The notes under the pieces were generated by a model, which saw only the letters and a program-made list of their open reading frames with translations, did not search any database and was not told where the DNA came from. This document shows, in pieces, positions 1 to 5,194 of a stretch of DNA of 5,194 bases; the first letter of the stretch is position 1; every line of letters starts with the position of its first letter. The stretch is from positions 1-5,194 of the forward strand of contig JAHDGP010000336.1 of NCBI GenBank assembly GCA_020627525.1, written 5' to 3'. Made by a program: the position numbers and the translations under genes. The stretch comes from Bacteroidota bacterium. Its GTDB lineage: Bacteria; Bacteroidota; Bacteroidia; Chitinophagales; UBA2359.

Positions 1-9
1 CCATAGCAC

Positions 10-50
10 ATGGCTATCTTTCTGATACTTGGAGAGATAGCCATTTTTTT
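10..50 (+). terminator. Factor-independent terminator of an upstream gene
   Basis: A perfect 10-bp stem pairs ATGGCTATCT (10-19) with AGATAGCCAT (35-44). It can be extended inward by four pairs including two G-U wobbles (20-23 with 31-34), leaving a 7-nt loop. Seven T residues follow (44-50), overlapping the end of the 3' arm. There is no matching A-run on the other side, so it acts on plus-strand transcription arriving from a gene off the left edge. It insulates that gene from the large reading frame that begins at 152. Confidence 0.88.
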
Positions 51-151
51 ATCCCAATACCCTTCATTTATTCAAAATAACAAGCAACAACTAACCAAAC
101 ATATCGAATAGACTGCCACATCTAATTCACACGTTTCAAAATCGTAGACTT

Positions 152-442
152 ATGAATATTACTGTTTCAGGTAGTACGCTACTTGCTGCTATCGTCGGTC
201 TTATTGTGTTTGTGATAGGCTTAATTGTGGTACTTCGTTTCCTTTTTGCGAAGCGATCTTCTCAAAAAGACCTATCCAAAAAGGAAACCTCTAATTCGTT
301 ACTGATCGGTAGAAATAAACTGCCACAAGTAGATGTCTTTCGTTTGAGTGGCACGTTTTTTAATGTTGCTTTAGCCTTTTCGCTTAGTGTGGTCATTCTT
401 GCCTTTAGTTGGACAAAATATGATTCTAAAATCGAAAATACG
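152..442 (+). other. TonB-like two-helix membrane segment fused ahead of MurF-Alr
   Basis: Residues 1-97 of the 932-aa frame do not belong to MurF. They contain a hydrophobic helix at ~9-33, a basic linker at ~34-64 (K/R at 34, 35, 39, 43, 44, 54, 56, 64) and a second helix at ~67-88. The stretch from R54 to ~K93 (RNKLPQVDVFR, then GTFFNVALAFSLSVVILAFS, then WTKYDSK) has the pattern of the N-terminal anchor of many Bacteroidota TonB proteins: K..P..D..R, a membrane helix, then an aromatic/acidic end such as W..Y. No proline-rich periplasmic spacer and no TonB C-terminal domain follow; MurF begins about ten residues later. I infer either a 5' remnant of a tonB-like gene joined to murF-alr by deletion, or a real membrane anchor. 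The TonB resemblance is from memory of the family and is moderate; the first helix I cannot assign. Confidence 0.5.
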
Positions 443-2950
443 ACCATGGTTCTTTTTAAAAACGCTATGTTGAAATACAACTTATCAGATATAAATGAAA
501 TACTTCAAGGCACATTTTTACAACAGAAAAAAAGTGCTGATATAAAATATTTATCAATAGACAGTAGAAACTTATCATTCCCTAAAGAAACACTATTTTT
601 TGCTCTAAAGGGTCCCAGACGAAGTGGACACTCTTTTATCAAAGATGCCTACAAGGCTGGAGTTAGAAATTTTGTTGTCTCGAAGAAAGTCAATACCGCA
701 GAATTCAAGCAAGCAACTTTCATTTTAGTTAATGATTCTCTTGAAGCCTTGCAAACCTTGGCTAGCCACCATAGAAGCACATTTCATATTCCAATCGTTG
801 GAATAACTGGAAGCAATGGAAAGACTATTGTTAAAGAGTGGCTATATACTTTGCTCAAAGACGATGTAAATATTGTTAAAAGCCCTAAAAGCTATAATTC
901 TCAGATTGGTGTTCCGCTTTCTGTTTGGCAGATAAATGAAACGCACGAAATGGGGCTTTTTGAAGCGGGAATTTCAGAAGTTGGGGAAATGCAAAAGCTT
1001 CACAATATTATTCAACCAGATATTGTAATTTTTACAAATATTGGTCCGGCTCATCAGGCTGGATTTAGAAGTACCAATCAGAAAATAAAAGAGAAACTCA
1101 AACTTTTTGGTGATTCTGGAATGTTAATTTATTGCATTGATCACGATGAAATACATGACGTGCTTTTCAAAAGTAAGCAGACCATCCGAACACTGAATTG
1201 GACATGTAAAAAGAATGCCAAAGCTGACATTCGATTTGAGTTAAAAAAACTACAACAACATACTGAAGTCAAAGCTACTTATACAAAAAGAAGTTTTCGT
1301 TTTAACCTTCCTTTTGTAGATGAATCTAGTATTGAAAATGCATTACATTGCTGTTGTGTCTTGTTATGTGATTCTAACTATCATAATGATGAATTGTTGA
1401 ATAAAAAATTAGCGATGCTCAATTCGATGCCAATGAGACTTGAGCTAAAAGCTGGTATCAACAATTGTATTTTAGTGGATGATACCTATAACACAGATTA
1501 TGACTCTCTAAAAATTGCTTTGGATTTTCAAGATCAACAAAACAAACACTTACAAAATGCTCTAATCTTAACGGACGTTTTTCAAAGTGGCAAGTCTGAG
1601 GCAAAACTCTATCAGGAAATCGCTGATTTAGTGAATAGTAAAAAAATAGAACGGTTTATTGGGATAGGTCCAAAAATTAAAAAACATCAAGCCAAATTTA
1701 AAATAAAGAACAAAACATTTTTTAGTAAAACCAGTTCTTTGACAAACAAAATTGGAAAGTTAGAATTCAATAACGAATGTATCTTATTTAAAGGTGCAAG
1801 AAAATTTGAGCTTGAAACAGTAGTAAACTCCTTGTCTCAAAAACTGCATAGAACTTCATTGGAAATTAATTTAAATGCCCTAACTGACAACCTAAATGTT
1901 TATAAAAAGAAACTAAAAGAAGAAACGAAAATAATGGCAATGGTCAAAGCTTTTTCATATGGAGCAGGTACATTTGAGATTGCAAATACGTTACAATACA
2001 ACAAAGTTGATTATTTATCGGTTGCCTATACCGACGAAGGAGTGGCATTGAGAAAAGCGGGAATTGAAACACCAATAATGGTTTTAAATCCCGATGGTAA
2101 CACCTACCAGTTGTTACTTCAACGCAAGCTTGAACCAGAAGTATATTCTTTGTCTCAAATTGAAATGTTGTCTAATTTCTTGATTAAGAATAAGACAAAG
2201 CAAAAATTAAAAATTCATTTAAATATTGATACAGGAATGAATCGTCTTGGTTTCGATATAAATGAAATCCCTACATTGGTAAATCGGTTAAAAGAAGACA
2301 ATAAATTTCACGTAGCTTCTATTTTTTCACATTTAACAAGTAGTGAAGATTTGGAAGAAAAAGAATTTACTAAAGAGCAAGTTAGTTTATTTAAAACGGC
2401 AGCTGAAAATATTGAAAAAGGTTTAAACATCCGTACAATCAAACATATCCTGAATAGCAATGGAATTGCCAACTATACAAAACACCAACTTGATATGGTG
2501 CGTTTAGGTATAGGTTTATATGGAATTGATGGATCGGGAAAGTTACAAAACAAACTTACTCCCGTTAGTCAACTGAAAACATACATTGCTCAAATCAAAC
2601 AGGTAAAAAAGGGTGAAACCGTTGGCTATAGCCGAGCTGGAAAAGCAAAGAAAAATTTAAAAATTGCCACAGTTTGTATTGGATACGGAGATGGTTTACC
2701 ACGACTTGCGGGAAATAGCAAATTTTCAATGCAAATAATGGGGCAAGCTGCTCCTATTATTGGAAACATTTGTATGGATATGTGTATGCTGGATGTGAGC
2801 CATCTTGAAAATGTAAAAGAAGGCGATGAGGTAGTAGTGTTCGGATCATCAAAAAGTCTAAATGCACTGTCTAAAGCTGCACAGACAATTCCTTACGAGA
2901 TCCTAACGAACATAGCGGAGCGGGTGAAGCGCATTTATTATAAAGATTAA
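152..2950 (+). CDS. murF-alr: Bifunctional MurF ligase / alanine racemase with a TonB-like N-terminal extension
   Basis: The protein (932 aa) makes D-alanine from L-alanine (PLP racemase) and joins D-Ala-D-Ala to UDP-MurNAc-tripeptide (ATP-dependent MurF), two linked cytoplasmic steps of peptidoglycan synthesis. The MurF part (~106-560) shows the ATP loop GITGSNGKT (217-225), SYNSQIGVPLS (247-257), FTNIGPAH (294-301), DDTYN (443-447) and KGARKFELE (548-556). The Alr part (~567-932) shows the PLP lysine K599 in MVKAFSYG, IDTGMNRLGF with R698, VRLGIGLYG (783-791), the catalytic-base tyrosine Y826 in VGYSRAG, IGYGDGLPR (843-851), NICMDM (872-877) and the terminal PYEILTNIAERV. All expected catalytic residues are present. 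Bacteroidota commonly carry this fusion at about 810-830 aa. Here ~105 residues are added in front, with two hydrophobic segments. M106 (base 467) is the family-like start and gives 827 aa, so the start at 152 is uncertain. The ORF from 152 is open and unbroken. It stands alone, after a terminator and facing convergent genes. Confidence 0.95.
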   Translation: MNITVSGSTLLAAIVGLIVFVIGLIVVLRFLFAKRSSQKDLSKKETSNSLLIGRNKLPQVDVFRLSGTFFNVALAFSLSVVILAFSWTKYDSKIENTTMVLFKNAMLKYNLSDINEILQGTFLQQKKSADIKYLSIDSRNLSFPKETLFFALKGPRRSGHSFIKDAYKAGVRNFVVSKKVNTAEFKQATFILVNDSLEALQTLASHHRSTFHIPIVGITGSNGKTIVKEWLYTLLKDDVNIVKSPKSYNSQIGVPLSVWQINETHEMGLFEAGISEVGEMQKLHNIIQPDIVIFTNIGPAHQAGFRSTNQKIKEKLKLFGDSGMLIYCIDHDEIHDVLFKSKQTIRTLNWTCKKNAKADIRFELKKLQQHTEVKATYTKRSFRFNLPFVDESSIENALHCCCVLLCDSNYHNDELLNKKLAMLNSMPMRLELKAGINNCILVDDTYNTDYDSLKIALDFQDQQNKHLQNALILTDVFQSGKSEAKLYQEIADLVNSKKIERFIGIGPKIKKHQAKFKIKNKTFFSKTSSLTNKIGKLEFNNECILFKGARKFELETVVNSLSQKLHRTSLEINLNALTDNLNVYKKKLKEETKIMAMVKAFSYGAGTFEIANTLQYNKVDYLSVAYTDEGVALRKAGIETPIMVLNPDGNTYQLLLQRKLEPEVYSLSQIEMLSNFLIKNKTKQKLKIHLNIDTGMNRLGFDINEIPTLVNRLKEDNKFHVASIFSHLTSSEDLEEKEFTKEQVSLFKTAAENIEKGLNIRTIKHILNSNGIANYTKHQLDMVRLGIGLYGIDGSGKLQNKLTPVSQLKTYIAQIKQVKKGETVGYSRAGKAKKNLKIATVCIGYGDGLPRLAGNSKFSMQIMGQAAPIIGNICMDMCMLDVSHLENVKEGDEVVVFGSSKSLNALSKAAQTIPYEILTNIAERVKRIYYKD
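467..469 (+). other. Probable native translation start of MurF-Alr (M106)
   Basis: This in-frame ATG begins MLKYNLSDINEILQG, the usual opening of MurF domains (a short helix ahead of the substrate-binding fold). It gives an 827-aa product, within the normal length for Bacteroidota MurF-Alr. A second ATG seven codons earlier (446-448) is an alternative. No purine-rich Shine-Dalgarno site precedes either, but such sites are often weak or absent in this phylum, so this does not decide between them. Confidence 0.55.
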
Positions 2951-2965
2951 TGCTTTGACTGAATT

Positions 2966-3120
2966 TCATTTCGGCTCCACTCAATCAAACATTTACTCAA
3001 GGAAACAAACAGTTGATCAAGGAATGAGCTTGTTGATCAAGGAATGAGCTTGTTGATCAAGGAATGAACTGTTGTTTAAGGAACGACTGAACATTCGGTC
3101 ATTGAGCGGAGTCGAAATGA
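2966..3120. repeat. Inverted-repeat-bounded intergenic element
   Basis: The 20-bp arm at 2966-2985 (TCATTTCGGCTCCACTCAAT) matches the reverse complement of the arm at 3101-3120 (ATTGAGCGGAGTCGAAATGA) at 18 of 20 positions. The two differences give one wobble and one mismatch in a transcript of either strand. The arms enclose 115 bp that contain the tandem array. The element fills almost all of the gap between the stop of murF-alr and the stop of the convergent gene. The arm sequence is clearly less A+T-rich than its surroundings. From memory, ATTGAGCGGAGTCGAAATG-type sequences recur between genes in many Bacteroidota genomes. It may serve as a bidirectional transcription end or be a non-autonomous repeat; neither role is shown here. 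Confidence 0.8.
2992..3088. repeat. Tandem array of about five 20-bp units
   Basis: The unit GTTGATCAAGGAATGAGCTT occurs twice exactly (3012-3031 and 3032-3051). A 19-bp third copy (3052-3070) ends AACT. A degenerate 18-bp copy follows (3071-3088, GTTGTTTAAGGAACGACT). A degenerate copy precedes them (2992-3011, with CTCAAGGAA in the core). Each of the three good copies is centred on the 8-bp palindrome TTGATCAA followed by GGAATGA. The unit length is not a multiple of three and no gene covers it. There are no unique spacers, so it is not a CRISPR array. Decay toward both ends suggests the middle copies arose most recently by slippage or unequal exchange. Confidence 0.88.
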
Positions 3121-3130
3121 CGCTTCGACT
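3110..3130 (-). terminator. Hairpin at the end of the minus-strand operon (non-canonical)
   Basis: AGTCGAA (3110-3116) and TTCGACT (3124-3130) form a perfect 7-bp stem with a 7-nt loop, touching the TAG stop of the secreted-protein gene (3129-3131). An overlapping alternative pairs GTCATT (3098-3103) with AATGAC (3116-3121). No T-run follows on the minus strand, so it is not a textbook factor-independent terminator. It could act as a 3' end stabiliser or help termination together with the larger inverted repeat. Confidence 0.35.
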
Positions 3131-3875
3131 ACTCTTCATTCTCTCCTTCCCCATCAATCCATTCATTGTAGAAAGAACTGAGTTGATCATTCAATATCTT
3201 AACCATTTCCTCAGGAGATCTATCAAACAACCAAACGTTTTTTGATACAAAAAAAGGAAGAGGTTTTTCCAATTGATCCATTTTAGAATCACGCAAAATC
3301 AAACCCTCTTTTCTAAGATTGGCTCCACCTTGTTGATCTGATTTTCCATGACGACGACGATCAGTATCGCTATATTTACTTTGACGAACAAAATCAAACT
3401 CTGCTAAATAGTATTTATCGCCAATTAACTTTATTGTCTCATCACATTCTTGATTTGCATTTAAAAAACATGCAGGCTCACCACTTCTCCACTTTTTAAA
3501 TTCCGAGGTATATATAAAATAAATATCTTGATTAAACTTAAATTCTTCGACAAAGCCATTAACAATTTTTTTATTTTCTTTATCCAGTTTACTTTTAAGA
3601 TTCTTTATATATTTTTCTGCGCCTGCTTTACGCATCTTTTCAAATTTCAATTTATTATCTTTCAACCTCACAATTAGAGGTTGTTTTTTTAGTTTTAAAA
3701 TATCACTAATTGCTTTGTTCTCCAAAAAATCCGATGTTTCATCTTCAGTTATTTCAGATAAAGATATAGATATAGATATATAAGGTTGAATTGAAATCTG
3801 TGCATTTACACACAAACAAGTCAACATATTTAGGATAAACAAATAACTAAATACAACCAAACATTTAAAATTCAT
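3129..3875 (-). CDS. Secreted protein of unknown function downstream of aroA
   Basis: I do not recognise the family of this 248-aa protein. Residues 1-25 form a signal peptide: a short N-region with K4, a hydrophobic core (~5-22), and a VNA|Q cleavage site after A25, a pattern common in Bacteroidota. There is no lipobox-type cysteine at the cleavage point, so it is probably periplasmic or exported rather than a lipoprotein. The mature part starts with an Ile-Ser repeat (33-38) and an acidic stretch (41-52). A strongly basic, probably helical region follows (~70-105, many Lys). Two cysteines lie nine positions apart (C136, C144) and could form a disulfide. A very polar patch (~165-190, including DRRRHGKSDQQGG) and an acidic C-terminus (EGENEE) complete it. 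No later membrane helix is evident. The start is 3 bp after the aroA stop, implying co-transcription and probable translational coupling, although nothing in the sequence ties it to the shikimate pathway. Confidence 0.85.
   Translation of the reverse strand: MNFKCLVVFSYLFILNMLTCLCVNAQISIQPYISISISLSEITEDETSDFLENKAISDILKLKKQPLIVRLKDNKLKFEKMRKAGAEKYIKNLKSKLDKENKKIVNGFVEEFKFNQDIYFIYTSEFKKWRSGEPACFLNANQECDETIKLIGDKYYLAEFDFVRQSKYSDTDRRRHGKSDQQGGANLRKEGLILRDSKMDQLEKPLPFFVSKNVWLFDRSPEEMVKILNDQLSSFYNEWIDGEGENEE
3763..3780. repeat. Hexanucleotide microsatellite (GATATA)x3 inside the secreted-protein gene
   Basis: Three exact GATATA units lie in the codons just after the signal peptide, with a degenerate fourth (GATAAA, 3757-3762). 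On the coding (minus) strand they read as alternating Ile-Ser (residues 33-38, then Leu-Ser). Because the unit is 6 bp, copy-number change would add or remove Ile-Ser pairs without shifting the frame. Confidence 0.8.
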
Positions 3876-3878
3876 TTT

Positions 3879-5108
3879 TTATTCTTTTATTTTAAATCCT
3901 AATTTTTTCAAATCATCCCAATAATAAAAATAAGACTTTGACACCACATTTGGTTGATTTATTGTCAGTCCATTGTCAAAAAACATAGAAAGCGGTGCAA
4001 ATGACATTGCCATCCTATGATCATGATAAGTATCAATGCTAATATTTCTATTTAGTTCAATATTTTCTGGGTAAATTTCCCAAGTATTTCCAACCTCTTC
4101 AAAACGAACATTCATCTTTAAAAATTCTGTTTGCAAAGCTTTTGTTCGATCTGTTTCTTTAATGGCTAAAGTTTGTAGCCCACTAAATTTTCCTTTTATA
4201 TTTAACCCAGCACAAACAACTGTAATGGTTTGCGCAAGATCAGGGCATTTTATAAAATCATATTCAAAATTACTTTCTGCCTCCCCTACTTTTGATAGTT
4301 CTACCCCATCATCCAGAAATTTCGTTTGGACACCAAAAAATTCCATCATAGAACTTAAAACACTGTCTCCTTGAAAACTCTCTTTAAATAATCCCTTTAA
4401 TTGCAGTTTCCCCTTATCAGCAAAAGCCATTATAGCATAATGGTAAGATGCAGCACTCCAATCCGCTTCAATTTTAATAGGTTTAGCTTTATATATTTGA
4501 GGTTTTATAATGATAGTATTTTCACTCCAATTTGATTTAACCCCAAAATAATTCATCAAATTTAATGTCATTTCTAGGTATGGGCGAGAAACCAAATCCC
4601 CAACCAAGGTCAACTCCAAACCTTTTTCCAAAGCTGGTGCAATCAACAACAAAGCTGATATATATTGACTACTTACTGTTGCATTTATTTCCAACTTGCC
4701 ACCTGTTATTTTTTGCCCTGTTATTTTTAATGGCGGACAAGTCTCATTTTCCAAATATTGTATATCGGCACCTAATTCTTGCAAAGCATCAACTAATATT
4801 TTAATAGGTCTCTGCTTCATTCTTTCAGAACCCGTTAAAATTATTTCTTTACTTCCAAATACCGCAAAATAAGCTGTTAGAAAACGCATTGTTGTACCGG
4901 CCGCTCCAATATCAATTATATTATTTTCAGAAGCCAACGCTTTTTGCAATGCTATTGTATCGTCAGAACTTGACAAGTTCTCAATTTCAAACTTCTCCTC
5001 ACAAAGTGCTTGAATAATTAAAGTTCTATTACTAATGCTTTTTGAACCATTTAGCACAACCATTCCAGAGACTTCTTCCCTGTCTCTATTTATCTTCAAA
5101 GTCTCCAT
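3879..5108 (-). CDS. aroA: 3-phosphoshikimate 1-carboxyvinyltransferase (EPSP synthase)
   Basis: The enzyme transfers the enolpyruvyl group of PEP to shikimate-3-phosphate, the sixth step of the cytoplasmic shikimate pathway. The 409-aa protein carries the family's signature sites: GSKSISNR (21-28, K23 and R28), GAAGTTMR (68-75), ERMKQRPI (95-102, R100), SSQY (146-149, Q148), SRPYLEM (174-180), CPDLAQT (288-294, D290), KETDR (317-321, catalytic E318), DHRMAM (363-368, R365) and the terminal SK (390-391). All charged catalytic and ligand-binding residues expected from E. coli AroA are present. It is slightly shorter than the ~427-aa E. coli enzyme. The loop reads GAAGTTMR where E. coli has GNAGTAMR, so Ala replaces Asn; the glycine linked to glyphosate sensitivity is kept. 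The ATG at 5106-5108 gives METLKINRD and overlaps the preceding gene by 13 bp. The next gene begins 3 bp after its TAA. No Shine-Dalgarno site is visible. Confidence 0.97.
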   Translation of the reverse strand: METLKINRDREEVSGMVVLNGSKSISNRTLIIQALCEEKFEIENLSSSDDTIALQKALASENNIIDIGAAGTTMRFLTAYFAVFGSKEIILTGSERMKQRPIKILVDALQELGADIQYLENETCPPLKITGQKITGGKLEINATVSSQYISALLLIAPALEKGLELTLVGDLVSRPYLEMTLNLMNYFGVKSNWSENTIIIKPQIYKAKPIKIEADWSAASYHYAIMAFADKGKLQLKGLFKESFQGDSVLSSMMEFFGVQTKFLDDGVELSKVGEAESNFEYDFIKCPDLAQTITVVCAGLNIKGKFSGLQTLAIKETDRTKALQTEFLKMNVRFEEVGNTWEIYPENIELNRNISIDTYHDHRMAMSFAPLSMFFDNGLTINQPNVVSKSYFYYWDDLKKLGFKIKE

Positions 5109-5194
5109 TTATGTACTAGGTTATTATAAAATAAAATTGATTCAATAATTGCTTCTTTACTTGCAGTACAATTAATTTTCGCCTCACCAATTTT
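5096..5194 (-). CDS. aroB: 3' end of an upstream gene, probably 3-dehydroquinate synthase (partial)
   Basis: Reading leftward from the window edge, 32 codons stay open in one frame and end at TGA (5096-5098), inside the first codons of aroA. The peptide begins KIGEAKINCTASKEAIIESI and ends LFYNNLVHKWRL. From memory, this resembles the C-terminus of Bacteroidota AroB, which typically ends IG..rINqtas.e.I.eal.FY. That assignment also fits the context, since AroB acts earlier in the same pathway and the 13-bp overlap with aroA implies a shared operon. The start and most of the gene lie outside the window, so catalytic residues cannot be checked. A second frame is also open for 25 codons, ending at a TAG, but resembles nothing I know. 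Confidence 0.62.
   Translation of the reverse strand, partial: KIGEAKINCTASKEAIIESILFYNNLVHKWRL

Noticed and set aside
262..480. Open frame on the minus strand opposite the TonB-like segment
   Set aside because: It lies wholly antisense to a coding frame with recognisable protein features, has no family resemblance, and is hydrophobic or basic only as a mirror of the sense codons.
152..2950. MurF and Alr as two genes merged by a sequencing error
   Set aside because: This two-domain fusion is well known in Bacteroidota, the linker is of normal length and the frame is continuous with conserved motifs on both sides.
2992..3088. Possible CRISPR array
   Set aside because: The repeats are directly adjacent with no unique spacers, are only ~20 bp, and no cas genes are present.
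4162..4374. Plus-strand open frame inside aroA
   Set aside because: It is fully antisense to conserved AroA motifs (CPDLAQT and KETDR region), without independent coding signs.
4427..4443. Perfect 7-bp inverted repeat CCATTAT-AGC-ATAATGG
   Set aside because: It sits within conserved aroA codons (the SYHYAIMAF stretch) with no T-run or regulatory context, so it is probably a by-product of the encoded residues.
4565..4804. Second plus-strand open frame inside aroA
   Set aside because: It is antisense to the conserved SSQY and SRPYLEM region of AroA; its composition is what low-complexity A+T-rich antisense reading produces.

Overview
The window looks like a chromosomal segment from an A+T-rich member of the Bacteroidota, possibly near the Flavobacteriales or Saprospiria; I cannot place it to genus. 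The evidence is a single gene encoding fused MurF and alanine racemase domains (a phylum-typical arrangement), a short (409 aa) EPSP synthase with phylum-typical motif variants, a signal peptide with an A|Q cleavage site, and no clear Shine-Dalgarno sites.

Layout. Bases 10-50 hold a strong factor-independent terminator for a plus-strand gene lying off the left edge. Bases 152-2950 (+) are one open frame whose last ~827 codons are a complete MurF-Alr bifunctional enzyme of peptidoglycan precursor synthesis. Its first ~105 codons are extra: two membrane segments, the second resembling the N-terminal anchor of Bacteroidota TonB proteins. Bases 2951-3128 separate two convergent transcription units and hold a compact repeat element: near-perfect 20-bp inverted repeats (18/20) enclosing about five tandem units of ~20 bp centred on TTGATCAA.

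The minus-strand unit reads right to left. A partial gene at the right edge is most likely the 3' end of aroB (3-dehydroquinate synthase). aroA (EPSP synthase) overlaps it by 13 bp. An unrecognised secreted protein of 248 aa follows, starting 3 bp after the aroA stop. The spacing indicates one transcript: two shikimate-pathway enzymes plus an exported protein of unknown role.

The coding content is mostly housekeeping (cell wall D-Ala-D-Ala ligation, aromatic amino acid synthesis). I see no new defence, mobile or biosynthetic system. The points most worth a second look are the TonB-like membrane segment fused in frame to a cytoplasmic enzyme, and the inverted-repeat/tandem-repeat element between the convergent genes.
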